A DNA stretch of 64,000 bases from Mycolicibacterium madagascariense (GTDB taxonomy: Bacteria; Actinomycetota; Actinomycetes; Mycobacteriales; Mycobacteriaceae). The DNA is taken from NCBI RefSeq assembly GCF_010729665.1, contig NZ_AP022610.1, positions 930,001 to 994,000 of the forward strand, given 5' to 3'. Shown one piece after another: positions 43,074-52,868 of this stretch. Under the pieces are notes generated by a model. That model worked only from the letters and a program-made list of their open reading frames with translations. It did not search any database and had not been told where the DNA came from. Each line of letters starts with the position of its first letter. Position 1 is the first letter of the stretch. Made by a program: the position numbers and the translations under genes.

Positions 43074-44201
43074 GTGCGCGTTGCGATCGTCGCAGAGTCA
43101 TTCCTCCCGAATGTCAACGGTGTCACCAACTCCGTCCTTCGGGTCATCGAGCATCTCCGCCGCACCGGCCACGAGGTGCTGGTGATCGCACCGGACACCC
43201 CCCACGGCGAGCCGCCCGCCGACCGCGTCCACGACGGGGTCCGCGTGCACCGGGTGCCGTCGAAGATGTTCCCCAAGGTCACCTCGCTCCCGCTCGGGGT
43301 GCCGCGGCCGCGACTGGTCGGCGTCCTGCGGGGCTTCGACCCCGACGTCGTGCACCTGGCCTCGCCGGCACTGCTCGGCTACGGCGGGCTCCTGGCGGCG
43401 CGCCGTCTCGACGTGCCGACGGTCGCGGTGTTCCAGACCGACGTCGCGGGTTTCGCGCAGAGCTATGGTGTCGGAGCGATGTCTCGGGCGGCCTGGGCAT
43501 GGACCCGACACCTGCACGGCAAGGCCGACCGCACCCTGGCGCCGTCCACGTCGGCGATGGACGACCTTCTGGCGCATGGCATTCCGCGGGTACACCACTG
43601 GGGTCGCGGCGTCGACGTCGCCGGTTACGTCCCGTCGGCGCGCGACGAGGCGCTGCGCTCGCGGTGGTCGCCGTCGGCGCGGCCGATCGTCGGGTTCGTC
43701 GGCAGGCTGGCCCCCGAGAAGCACGTCGAACGGCTCGCGGTGCTGGCGCGACGCGACGACCTTCAGGTGGTCGTCGTCGGCGACGGCGTGGACCGCGCGA
43801 AACTCGAAAGGCTCATGCCGACAGCCGTTTTCACCGGCGCGCTGTACGGCGCGGAGCTGGCGACGGCCTACGCCAGCATGGACGTGTTCGTCCACACCGG
43901 GGAACACGAGACCTTCTGCCAGACGGTCCAGGAGGCCAAGGCGTCGGGGGTGCCGGTCATCGCGCCCAACGCGGGCGGCCCGCGGGACCTCGTCGCGCCC
44001 ATGCAGACCGGATTGCTGTTGGACGTCGGCGAATTCGAGGCCAGGCTGCCCGCGGCCGTCGACCACCTGCTCGACGAACGGCAGCGGTATTCGGTGGCGG
44101 CCCGGCGTAGCGTGCTGAACCGCACCTGGCCCGCCGTCTGCGAGCAGCTGCTCGTCCACTACGACGCGGTGCTCGGCCGCCGCGGCGCCAGGGCCGCCTG
44201 A
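43074..44201 (+). CDS. mgtA: GDP-mannose-dependent alpha-mannosyltransferase MgtA
   Basis: A 375-residue GT4 (GT-B) glycosyltransferase. The N-terminal domain starts [21 protein letters not shown] and the C-terminal sugar-nucleotide site shows the EX7E pattern in [21 protein letters not shown]. In mycobacteria the Rv0557 orthologue mannosylates a glucuronosyl-diacylglycerol glycolipid (it was once called PimB) and is therefore an envelope-lipid enzyme at the cytoplasmic face. GTG 43074 starts directly at the domain, 65 bases after the DUF3592-like stop. Confidence 0.9.
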
Positions 44202-44236
44202 CCCCACGTCCGGCGCGTGCGGGTATACCGGTAGGT

Positions 44237-44653
44237 GTGTGGCCGCTTCGTCTCGTCGTGATCGCGGGCGTCGTCGTCATGTCGTGCGTCGCCTGTTCGT
44301 CGTGGGACACGGAGACCCAGGCGCACGCTCCGGTGACGGCCGCCGAGGATCCCGCAGTGCTGCTGGGCTCGATGACGGCGCGCCAGGTCGTCGACGCATT
44401 GCCCCGGGCCGGGATCGCGACCGTGCATCCCGTCGACGACACCGATTCCCAGTGCCCGAGTGCGGGGTGTCTGCAGTCGGTGTCGACCGACGCCTTCCGG
44501 GTGATGTCGTTCCCCAGCACCGGGCGGGCGGAGGCCTATGCCGCCGACCACCAGGGCCGTTCGGTGGAGACGCTCGCGGTGACTTTCCCCGCGAACGTCC
44601 CCGCCGCCGACCGGGATCGGGACTGGAACGCGATCGTGGCGCTCGTCAGGTGA
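44237..44653 (+). CDS. Putative secreted lipoprotein
   Basis: A 138-residue protein with an N-terminal signal (MWPLRLVVIAGVVVMSCVACSS) containing two candidate lipobox cysteines (VMSC or CVAC). The mature part has a further cysteine pair (DTDSQCPSAGCLQSV) probably forming a disulfide, then a compact domain ending VTFPANVPAADRDRDW. No known family. Start is the GTG at 44237. It is 35 bases downstream of mgtA on the same strand, and its stop abuts the convergent SDR gene. Confidence 0.68.
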   Translation: MWPLRLVVIAGVVVMSCVACSSWDTETQAHAPVTAAEDPAVLLGSMTARQVVDALPRAGIATVHPVDDTDSQCPSAGCLQSVSTDAFRVMSFPSTGRAEAYAADHQGRSVETLAVTFPANVPAADRDRDWNAIVALVR

Positions 44654-45478
44654 TCAACCCTGCGCCAATTCGGCGACGGGCTGCCACTGCTCCCACGTCT
44701 TGATGCGGCTCTCGTAGTCGGCCTTGGCCAGCTGAATGGGCAAGCTGCCGAAGAAGACTCGCAGCGGCGGCTCCTCGGCGTCGACGACCTCGAGGATCGC
44801 GGCGGCCGACGCCTTGGGGTCACCCGGGGCGGTGGACCGTTCGTCGCGGGCCTTCTGCGCGGCCGCGTGGACCTCGGCGTAGTCGGCGATCTCCTCGGCC
44901 CGCTTCGCCGACGAGCCCGCCCAGTCGGTCGAGAAGCCGCCGGGCTCGACGAGCGTGACGTGGATGCCGAACGACTCGACCTCCTGCGCCAGTGCCTGCG
45001 AGAAGCCCTCCAGTGCCCACTTCGACGCGTGGTAGATCCCGACGTTCTGGAACGCGGTGATGCCGCCGATCGACGACACCTGAATGATGTGTCCGCTGCG
45101 CTGGGCACGTAGGTAGGGCAGCGCCGCCTGGGTGATCCACAGAGCGCCGAAGACGTTCGTCTCGATCTGGGCGCGCGCCTCGGCCTCGGAGAGCTCCTCG
45201 ATGAAGCCGAACTGTCCGTACCCGGCGTTGTTGACCACGATGTCGAGGCGACCGAAGTGGTCGTGGGCCTGCTTGACCGCGGCGAAGTCGGCGTCGTGGT
45301 CGGTGACGTCGAGTTCGATGGGCAGCAGCGCGTCGCCGTAGGTGGCGACGAGGTCGTCGAGCGAGGAGGTGTCACGCGCCGTGGCGGCGACCTTGTCACC
45401 GCGTTCCAGCGCCGCGATGGCCCACTCCCTGCCGAAGCCCCGCGACGTCCCCGTGATGAACCACACCTTCTCGGCCAT
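44654..45478 (-). CDS. Short-chain dehydrogenase/reductase
   Basis: A 274-residue classical SDR with start at ATG 45478 ([16 protein letters not shown]). The cofactor loop is [12 protein letters not shown], with the ELDVTDHD acidic pocket and [14 protein letters not shown]. Catalytic residues are Ser in IIQVSSIGG and Tyr/Lys in [10 protein letters not shown]. The NADP(H) choice is suggested by the Arg after GTS. Substrate unknown. It converges with the lipoprotein gene and is divergent from menG with 97 bases between. Confidence 0.87.
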
Positions 45479-45575
45479 GCCTGCTCCTCTGCTCACCCGT
45501 ACCTTCGACCGGTACCAACGTCCCGACGGGTTACCCATTCCCGGCGCGCGCACTTTCACAGGTAGCGTCGGAGTC

Positions 45576-46262
45576 GTGAGCCGCGCAACGCTGGAGAAGG
45601 ACCCCCACGAGGTGGCGTCCATGTTCGACGGGGTGGCCCGCCGCTACGATGTGACGAACACCGTGCTGTCGCTGGGGCAGGACCGCCGCTGGCGGCGGGC
45701 GACGCGGGCGGCGTTGCAGATCGGCCCCGGCGACACGGTTCTGGACCTGGCGGCGGGGACCGCGGTGTCGACCGTCGAGCTGGCCCACTCGGGAGCCTGG
45801 TGCGTCGCGGCCGACTTCTCGGTGGGAATGCTGTCGGCGGGCGCGGCGCGCGACGTGCCGAAGGTCGCCGGCGACGCGACCAAGCTGCCCTTCGCCGACG
45901 GCGTGTTCGACGCGGTGACGATCAGCTTCGGGCTGCGCAACGTCGTCGACCACGCGGAGGGGCTGCGCGAGCTGGCCAGGGTCACCCGCTCCGGCGGCAG
46001 GCTGGTGGTCTGCGAGTTCTCGACCCCGACCAACACGCTGTTCGGCACCGTCTACAAGGAGTACCTGATGAAGGCGCTCCCCTCGGTTGCCCGCGCGGTG
46101 TCCAGCAATCCTGATGCCTACGTGTACCTGGCCGAGTCCATTCGCGCCTGGCCCGATCAGCCCGCCCTGGCGCGGCGGATCGAGGACGCCGGCTGGTCGG
46201 CGGTGCGCTGGCGCAACCTCACCGGCGGCATCGTGGCGCTGCACGCGGCCATCAAGCCCTGA
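45576..46262 (+). CDS. menG: Demethylmenaquinone methyltransferase MenG (UbiE family)
   Basis: C-methyltransferase of the last step to menaquinone, converting demethylmenaquinone made by MenA. The 228-residue protein shows the UbiE signature [21 protein letters not shown], motif [17 protein letters not shown], and post motifs [24 protein letters not shown] and the C-terminal [19 protein letters not shown] 45576 is the start that gives the [20 protein letters not shown] opening. Called menH in M. tuberculosis lists, but it is the methyltransferase, not the SHCHC synthase. Confidence 0.94.
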
Positions 46263-46272
46263 CGCCGAGGCG

Positions 46273-46608
46273 TCACACGGCGAGTTGTGGCGGCGGTCCG
46301 CTCGAACCCACCCTGAAGTGCTCGGTGATGCGGGCGTCGACGTCGTAGCTCATCCGCTCGGGTGCGGCGCCGGCGCGGATGCAGGCCGCCTGGACCACGT
46401 CGGGTGAATGCGCCGCGAACACGCCGTAGAGCACCTCGTCGGTGGGCACAGCGAGCGTCATGAGCACCCAGACCGGAGATCCCTCGGCGCTCAGGTCCGC
46501 GGTGGCCCGGTCGAGGTCGGCGACGAGGTCGTCGGTCGACTGTGGCGTGAGGTCCGGCCGATACCATTCCACCAGGAAGCGAGTCGCCGTGGGGACAGCT
46601 CCGCTCAT
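46273..46608 (-). CDS. Small conserved protein (DUF4242-like)
   Basis: A 111-residue protein with the start MSGAVPTATRFLVEWYRPDL and a ferredoxin-like pattern of alternating strands and helices (LVADLDRATADLSAEGSPVWVLMTLAVPTDEVLYGVFAAHSP in parts). It resembles DUF4242/nickel-binding-like small proteins, without clear metal ligands. A GTG nine bases upstream of ATG 46608 is also possible. It converges with menG, 10 bases apart. Confidence 0.65.
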   Translation of the reverse strand: MSGAVPTATRFLVEWYRPDLTPQSTDDLVADLDRATADLSAEGSPVWVLMTLAVPTDEVLYGVFAAHSPDVVQAACIRAGAAPERMSYDVDARITEHFRVGSSGPPPQLAV

Positions 46609-46655
46609 GGGTCCCACGCTACGGCGATCGACCCCGTGAGTAATCGGGGTAAACC

Positions 46656-49415
46656 CTAGGATCTACCCGATCGCAGCTTCATGGCGAGCTGGGCACGGGA
46701 ACGTATACCCAGCTTGCGATAGATCTGGGTGAGGTTCGCCTCGACGGTCTTGAGGCTGACGAACAGCGTCGCAGCTACCTCACGATTGGTCATGCCGGAC
46801 GTGGCGAGCTCGGCGATCCGCTGCTCGGTCGGCGTCAGGACCGCGCTGCGCGGGCTGCCGACGTTGGTGCGCTCCAGCTCGACGCGGGTCCGCTCGGCCC
46901 ACAGCGACGCACCCATCCGTTCGAATTCGCGCAGCGCTTCGCCGAAGGTGTCCGCAGCGGCCTGCTTCACGCGTTGCCGACGCTGCAGCTGCCCGAGCAG
47001 CACCAGGGTCCGCGCCCGCTCGAACGGCATGGGCAGCCGGTCGTGCTCGGCGAGGGCGGCCGTCACGACCCTGGTCGCCCCGTCGAGGTCACCGCCCGCG
47101 GCACACCACATGGCGCGGCCCCGGCAGCCGGTCGCCAGCAGCCACGGCCTGTCGAGTCGGTGGCCGTCGGCCTCCAGTCGCTCGATCAGGGGTACGGCCT
47201 CGTCGACCTGACCCAGGTTGATCATCGCCTCGACGGCGTCGGGCACGTGCTCGAGGATCCTGATCTCCGAACCCGGCGTCTCGCCGAACGCGTCGATCAG
47301 GGGTTGCAGCGTGGCCAGCGCGTCGGCGTAGTTGCCGAGCGAGATCTCCAGGAAGCCGAGGATGGTCAGGGCCGACACCGCGAGCTGCGGGGTGTCGCAG
47401 TCCCGGGCGATCGCGAGCGCGGCGGTGGCCTCGGCGCGGGCGTCCTCGGCGTTGCCCAGATGCGCGCTGACCATGGCCCGGATCGCCATCGACACGCCCC
47501 GCATGTGTTGGGTGTCGATGTGTTCGGCGCGTTCGACGGCCTCGTCGGCGACCGACATCGCGGCGCGGAAGTCGCCTCGCCAGACCTCGGCCATCGCCAT
47601 GTGCGAGGACATGACCATCACGTCGCTCTCGGCGCCGCGGTCCAGGCAGAGCTGGTGCACGTCCAGGGCTTCGAGCCGCGCGGCCTCGAGGTCCCCGGTC
47701 CAGGCCAGCGTGATCGCCCGGACGGCGCTGGCCCGGAACTGCAGGGGGATGTCGGCGTCGCGATCTTCGAGTTCCAGTGCCCGCTGCAGGGCCTGCTCGT
47801 CGACCCCGTCGCCGCGCATGCACTTGGCGAGCACGACCATGGCGAGGGCCTGGCTCGTCTGTTCCGGCTGCGCCAGGTCGAGGGCCCGCTCGAGCGCCGA
47901 CTCGGCCTGGCGCACGGAGTCGTCCAGCTTGCCCGAGTAGAGGTATGCGAACGACGACAGCAGCAGGCTGCGGACCATCAGGAGGTGATCGCCCTCGCCG
48001 TCGCTGACCGCGTGGTCGAGCAGGTCGATGGCGTCGGCGAGGCTGTCGTCGTAGATCCGCACGGCCGCAAGCAGATTCAGGGCGGCCGCGCGCAGCGGGC
48101 CCGGCGGCAGCTGGTCGATGGTCGGCTTCAGCAGTTCCTCGGCGCGTCCGGAGGCACCGGCGCGGAAGTGGTGCTCGGCGCACCTGATGCGGCGCTCGGG
48201 GGTATCGCCCCCGAGGTTGATGGCCAGGTCGAGCAGTTCGGCGGCCGCGGCGGGCGCACCCCTGGCGCGCGCGGAGTCCGCGCCGGTGTCGAGTGCGAGG
48301 AGCGTGGCGGGGTCCGCACTCGACGAGGCCAGGGCGAGGTGGCGCGCCCGCAGCTCCGGCTGCTCGACGACGTCGGCCAGGGTGCGGTGCATCTGCCGGC
48401 GGCGGGCGGGACCCACCAGGCTGTAGACGCCGCGGGCCAGCAGCGGGTGGGTGAACCGGACGCGGTTGCCCGAGATCTGCACGATCGCGTCGGTCTCCGG
48501 TGCTTCGAGCAACTCGACCACGCGTGCGGGGGGCTGTTCGATGACGCGGGCGAGCAACTCCACCGTCGTGGCGCCCAGGCTGGCCGCGGCCAGCAGGACC
48601 GTCTGGGCGTCCTCGCCGAACTGGTCGAGTCGGGACCGGACCAGATCGGCGAGCGACCCCGGTAGCGACGCGTCGGCGAGGCTGGACTGGCCGTCGATCG
48701 CGCGGGCGAGTTCCAGCGCGTAGAACGGGTTGCCGCCGGACAGTTCACTGATGCGGACGATCGTCGGCCTCGAGAACGATCGCCCCAGTCGACTGCTGAT
48801 CACCCTGCGCAGTCCGCCGAGGCTCAGCGCCCCCACGGTCACGTGGTCGACGCCGTCGAGGCGGTTGAGCTTCAACCAGTCGGCGCCGGTGGGGGTCGTA
48901 GTGGCCTCGCTGCGTTCGGTGACGAGCACTCCGACGCAGCCCTTGAGTCGACGGGCGGCAAACGCCACCACGGCCTGGCTCGACGAGTCCAGCCACTGCA
49001 CGTCGTCGATCGCGACGATCACCGGAGCGGTGTCCGCGAGCCGGTCGATGACGCCGAGGAAGGCCGATGCGACGACGCGTTCGTCGGTGGCGGGCCCGGT
49101 GCCGTCGCCCTGCAGCAGCACCCGGTCGATCGCGATCCGCTGCAGGGGAGGCAGGGTGGCGCGGACGTCGGCACCGACGCCCTCGAGCAGGTCGGCGAGC
49201 ACGGCGTAGGTGAGGCCCGCCTCGGCTTGCCCGGCCCGCGCCGAGAGCACGTGGAAGCCGTGGCCGCGCGCTTCGTCGAGCGCGGTCAGCCACACGGTGG
49301 TCTTGCCGATCCCCGCTTCACCCTCGATCACCAACGCAGACGGGTGGCGCCGGCTCGACTCGAAGAACGTCGTCACAGCCCGCGATTCCACCGCCCGGCT
49401 CACCCCAGGCCGCAA
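46656..49415 (-). CDS. Large LuxR-family regulator with AAA/STAND ATPase and TPR-like region
   Basis: A ~919-residue MalT/LAL-type regulator. An N-terminal NTPase has Walker A GEAGIGKTT (residues 32-40) and Walker B PVIVAIDDVQWLD (~131-143). A long middle region (~400-830) consists of helical repeats such as AESALERALDLAQPEQTSQALAMVVLAKCMRG, shown here only in part. The C-terminal LuxR helix-turn-helix (~858-912) is LTPTEQRIAELATSGMTNRE and SLKTVEANLTQIYRKLGI. TTG 49415 is chosen because it follows GGAAGGGG; GTG 49403 is an alternative. It occupies the space of secreted Rv0559c and methyltransferase Rv0560c in M. tuberculosis. Target genes unknown. Confidence 0.85.
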   Translation of the reverse strand: MRPGVSRAVESRAVTTFFESSRRHPSALVIEGEAGIGKTTVWLTALDEARGHGFHVLSARAGQAEAGLTYAVLADLLEGVGADVRATLPPLQRIAIDRVLLQGDGTGPATDERVVASAFLGVIDRLADTAPVIVAIDDVQWLDSSSQAVVAFAARRLKGCVGVLVTERSEATTTPTGADWLKLNRLDGVDHVTVGALSLGGLRRVISSRLGRSFSRPTIVRISELSGGNPFYALELARAIDGQSSLADASLPGSLADLVRSRLDQFGEDAQTVLLAAASLGATTVELLARVIEQPPARVVELLEAPETDAIVQISGNRVRFTHPLLARGVYSLVGPARRRQMHRTLADVVEQPELRARHLALASSSADPATLLALDTGADSARARGAPAAAAELLDLAINLGGDTPERRIRCAEHHFRAGASGRAEELLKPTIDQLPPGPLRAAALNLLAAVRIYDDSLADAIDLLDHAVSDGEGDHLLMVRSLLLSSFAYLYSGKLDDSVRQAESALERALDLAQPEQTSQALAMVVLAKCMRGDGVDEQALQRALELEDRDADIPLQFRASAVRAITLAWTGDLEAARLEALDVHQLCLDRGAESDVMVMSSHMAMAEVWRGDFRAAMSVADEAVERAEHIDTQHMRGVSMAIRAMVSAHLGNAEDARAEATAALAIARDCDTPQLAVSALTILGFLEISLGNYADALATLQPLIDAFGETPGSEIRILEHVPDAVEAMINLGQVDEAVPLIERLEADGHRLDRPWLLATGCRGRAMWCAAGGDLDGATRVVTAALAEHDRLPMPFERARTLVLLGQLQRRQRVKQAAADTFGEALREFERMGASLWAERTRVELERTNVGSPRSAVLTPTEQRIAELATSGMTNREVAATLFVSLKTVEANLTQIYRKLGIRSRAQLAMKLRSGRS

Positions 49416-49603
49416 ATTTCCCCTTCCCCCGAAGCTCCTCCTCCCGACCGTGGTTTCCCTGACCGCGGCTCGGGCAAACGTCGTTCCTGATGACCGCACG
49501 ACGCCGCGGCCAGCGGTATTTGCTGGCGTTGATGCCCGTGGACATACCAACGGTATCTAAGTCTGCTAGGAATCGAAGCCGAACGGGCGCCCCGTTCGCT
49601 GGC

Positions 49604-50824
49604 TCAGCTGAAGGGCGGGCGCCCGTCGAGCCGACGGGACCCGGCGCCCGCGGCGCGCCACACCCGCGCCACCCAGTCGGCGTCGTCCTCGGTGACGAGA
49701 TTGCCCATCACGCGCACTGCAACCTCCATGAGGAACGACGACCGCATGGCCAGCGGGCCGACCGCGGGCAGGAACCGTGGAATCGTCAGGAGCAGGGCCA
49801 GCCGCCGCGCCACCGAGAAGCCGCGCGCGTAGTGCCGACGCAGTTCCGCCGGCCAGGCCATCGTCAGATCCGCGACACCCAGCATCTCCGCGGCCAGCCG
49901 ACCCGTCTCCAGGCCGTAGTCGATGCCCTCGCCGTTGAGCGGGTTCACACAGGCCGCGGCGTCCCCGACCAGCACCCAGTTGGGTCCGGAGAGTCCGGAG
50001 ACGGCGCCGCCCATCGGCAGCAGCGCCGACAGGGGCGCCCGCGGCTCGCCGTCGAAGTCCCACTCCTCGCTCCTGAGCCGGGCGTAGTGCGACAGCAGCG
50101 GTCGAAGTGCAGTGTCGGCCGGGCGCCGCGACGTGGCCAACGCGCCGACGCCGATGTTCACCTCGCCGTTGCCGAGCGGGAAGATCCAGCCGTAGCCGGG
50201 AAGCACGTCGCCCGCGGGGGAGCGCAGTTCGAGATGCGACGTGATCCACGGTTCGTCGCTGCGCGGGGTGGCGAGGTACCCCCGGATCGCGACGCCGAAG
50301 ACGGTCTCGCGGTGCCATTCGCGGCCGAGGACGCGGCCCAGGGTCGAGCGGACGCCGTCGGCGACGACGAGGTGCTCACACCCGATGCGGGTGTCGTCGG
50401 CGAGGACCACCGACGTGACGCGTCCTCGCGAATCACGCTCGACGCCAACGGCTTTGACGCCCAGCGACATCTTGGCGCCGTCGGCGACGGCGACCTGACG
50501 GATGCGCTCGTCGAGCTCGGTGCGGGGGACCGCACTGCCGGTCGGCGGGAACGACGGGCCGGGCCACTCGATCTCGACGTCGGCGCCGAAGCCGGACATG
50601 CGCAACCCGCGGCTGCGCACCCTGCCGGCGAGCCAGGGACCCAGGCCCAGCAGTTCGAGTTCGGCGACCGCACGCGGGGTGAGACCGTCCCCGCACGCCT
50701 TGTCCCGGGGGAACCGTTGCCCGTCGATCACGAGCACGTCGCGACCCTGGCGGGCAGCCCACGCCGCCGCGGCGGAACCGGCAGGCCCGGCACCGATCAC
50801 GACCACGTCAGCTTTGGTGTGCAC
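49604..50824 (-). CDS. menJ: Menaquinone reductase MenJ (geranylgeranyl reductase family)
   Basis: FAD-dependent enzyme that saturates one isoprene unit of menaquinone to give MK-9(II-H2) in mycobacteria. The 406-residue protein starts with the FAD-binding VVVIGAGPAGSAAAAW (GxGxxG 11-16), then FPRDKACGDGLTPRAVAELELLG, the PGYGWIFPLGNGEVNIGVG active-site-like segment and VLVGDAAACVNPLNGEGIDYG for the flavin phosphate. GTG 50824 gives the family length. Divergent from grcC1 with only 21 bases between the two starts, so the promoters overlap. Confidence 0.94.
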   Translation of the reverse strand: MHTKADVVVIGAGPAGSAAAAWAARQGRDVLVIDGQRFPRDKACGDGLTPRAVAELELLGLGPWLAGRVRSRGLRMSGFGADVEIEWPGPSFPPTGSAVPRTELDERIRQVAVADGAKMSLGVKAVGVERDSRGRVTSVVLADDTRIGCEHLVVADGVRSTLGRVLGREWHRETVFGVAIRGYLATPRSDEPWITSHLELRSPAGDVLPGYGWIFPLGNGEVNIGVGALATSRRPADTALRPLLSHYARLRSEEWDFDGEPRAPLSALLPMGGAVSGLSGPNWVLVGDAAACVNPLNGEGIDYGLETGRLAAEMLGVADLTMAWPAELRRHYARGFSVARRLALLLTIPRFLPAVGPLAMRSSFLMEVAVRVMGNLVTEDDADWVARVWRAAGAGSRRLDGRPPFS

Positions 50825-50845
50825 GATGCCCAGTATGTTGGACCA

Positions 50846-51853
50846 ATGAAGACACCGGCGACCGTGGTCGCGGGCGTGGACTTCGGTGACGCCACCTTCG
50901 CGGCCAGCGTCCGCGACGGAGTGGCGCGCATCGAAGACCTCATGGCCACTGAGTTGGGCAAAGCCGACGAGCTGATGGCCGAAGCCGTCCAGCATCTGTT
51001 CCAGGCGGGCGGCAAGCGGTTTCGGCCCCTGTTCACCGTGCTGTCGGCGCAGCTGGGACCCGAGCCCGACGCGTGGCAGGTGTCGGTGGCGGGCGCCGTC
51101 ATCGAGCTGGTGCACCTCGCGACGCTCTACCACGACGACGTCATGGACGAGGCGCAGGTCCGCCGCGGCGCGGACAGCGCCAATGCCCGCTGGGGCAACA
51201 ACATCGCGATCCTGGCCGGCGACTACCTGTTCGCGACGGCGTCGCGGCTGGTGTCCCAACTCGGCCCCGATGCCGTGCGCGTCATCGCCGACACCTTCGC
51301 CCAGCTGGTCACCGGCCAGATGCGCGAGACCCGCGGCGCGGCCGACGGCGTGGACGCCGTCGAGCACTACCTCAAGGTCGTCTACGAGAAGACGGCGTGC
51401 CTGATCGCGGCGTCCGGCACGTTCGGCGCCACGTTCTCCGGGGCCGACGACGAGCAGATCCAGCGCCTCGGGCGCCTCGGCGGCATCGTCGGCACGGCGT
51501 TCCAGATCTCCGACGACATCATCGACATCGACAGCGACCCCGACGAGTCGGGCAAGCTGCCCGGCACCGACCTGCGCGAGGGCGTCCACACCCTGCCCGT
51601 GCTGTACGCGCTGCGCGAGACCGGCCCCGACGTCGAGCGGCTGCGCGAGTTGCTCGCGGGCCCGATCGACGACGACGCCAGGGTCGCCGAGGCGATCGCA
51701 CTGCTGCGGGCGTCGAACGGGATCGCTCGGGCCAAGGACACCGTCGCCGAGTACGCCGCGAGGGCCCGCGACGAGCTGGCCCAGCTGCCCGATCTGCCCG
51801 GCCGGGTGGCGTTGGCGAACCTCGTCGACTACACCGTCAATCGGCACGGCTGA
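50846..51853 (+). CDS. grcC1: Trans-polyprenyl diphosphate synthase GrcC1
   Basis: All-trans prenyl diphosphate synthase supplying long isoprenoid chains, here the likely side chain donor for menaquinone. The 335 residues contain the first aspartate-rich motif HDDVMDEA (DD at 97-98) and second ISDDIIDID (223-227) with GGKRFRP and the KTACLI lysine region. The residue just before the first DDxxD (LYH) is a bulky-type position that helps set chain length, so medium-long products are plausible but not certain. Divergently paired with menJ, which acts on the finished quinone. Confidence 0.93.
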   Translation: MKTPATVVAGVDFGDATFAASVRDGVARIEDLMATELGKADELMAEAVQHLFQAGGKRFRPLFTVLSAQLGPEPDAWQVSVAGAVIELVHLATLYHDDVMDEAQVRRGADSANARWGNNIAILAGDYLFATASRLVSQLGPDAVRVIADTFAQLVTGQMRETRGAADGVDAVEHYLKVVYEKTACLIAASGTFGATFSGADDEQIQRLGRLGGIVGTAFQISDDIIDIDSDPDESGKLPGTDLREGVHTLPVLYALRETGPDVERLRELLAGPIDDDARVAEAIALLRASNGIARAKDTVAEYAARARDELAQLPDLPGRVALANLVDYTVNRHG

Positions 51854-51937
51854 GCGGAACCGCACGCCGGGTCCGCACGTTGGTGGAGCGGATCACTTCC
51901 CCCGACAGTGATCGGCAGTCTGGTTAGGAGGCCCGAG

Positions 51938-52813
51938 GTGACCTGGCATCCCCACGCGAACAGGGTCAAGACGTTCGTCCTGCTGGTCGTCTTCTCTGCG
52001 CTCATCGTGTTCGTCGGCGCGCTGTTCGGCAGGTCGATCATGTTCCTGGCGGTGCTGTTCGCCGTCGGCATGAACGTCTACGTGTACTTCAACAGCGACA
52101 AGCTGGCGCTCAAGGCGATGCACGCGCAACCGGTGAGCGAGGTGCAGGAACCCGCCATGTACCGCATCGTGCGGGAGTTGGCGACCACCGCCCACCAGCC
52201 GATGCCGCGGCTGTTCATCAGTGACACCGCCGCGCCGAATGCGTTCGCGACGGGGCGCAATCCGCGCAATGCCGCCGTGTGCTGCACGACGGGCATCCTG
52301 CAGTTGCTCGACGAGCGCGAGCTGCGCGCCGTCCTCGGCCACGAACTGTCGCACGTCTACAACCGCGACATCCTCATCTCCTGCGTCGCGGGCGCGATGG
52401 CCTCGGTCATCACCGCGCTGGCGAGTCTCGCGTACTTCGCGAGCGCCCTGGGCGGCAATCGCGAAGGCACCAATCCCTTTGCGCTGCTCCTGGTTTCGCT
52501 GCTGGGGCCCATCGCCGCGACCGTCATCAAGCTGGCGGTGTCGCGCTCCCGGGAGTATCAGGCCGACCAGTCCGGCGCCGAGCTGACCGGTGACCCGCTG
52601 GCCCTGGCGAACGCGCTGCGCAAGATCAGCCGCGGCGTCGAGTTGGCTCCGCTGCCGCCCGAGACGCAGCTCGCCGACCAGGCGCACCTGATGATCGCGA
52701 ACCCCTTCCGCTCCGGGGAGAAGATCGGGCAGCTGTTCTCGACGCACCCGCCGATCGCTGACCGCATCGCGCGGCTCGAGCAGATGGCCGGCCGGGGGCC
52801 GGGGCAGTACTGA
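51938..52813 (+). CDS. htpX: Membrane zinc metalloprotease HtpX
   Basis: M48 protease for quality control of membrane proteins. The 291-residue protein has two N-terminal helices ([19 protein letters not shown] and [17 protein letters not shown]), the zinc motif HELSH at 135-139 with the third ligand in [11 protein letters not shown], two later helices and a C-terminal [16 protein letters not shown] 51938 is supported by the ribosome-binding site TAGGAGG 8 bases upstream and matches the mycobacterial start TWHPHANR. Downstream of grcC1 on the same strand, 84 bases apart. Confidence 0.95.
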
Positions 52814-52868
52814 CCCCGGCTGTGCAGGTATCCCTGCATGTCGGGCGACCAGCCTCTATGGTTGTGCC

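Noticed and set aside
46974..48665. 563-residue + strand frame inside the LuxR gene
   Set aside because: Low-complexity antisense shadow; minus-strand protein has Walker and HTH motifs.
49544..49556. ATACC-AAC-GGTAT inverted repeat
   Set aside because: Only five-base arms, about 130 bases upstream of the LuxR start; chance occurrence is likely.
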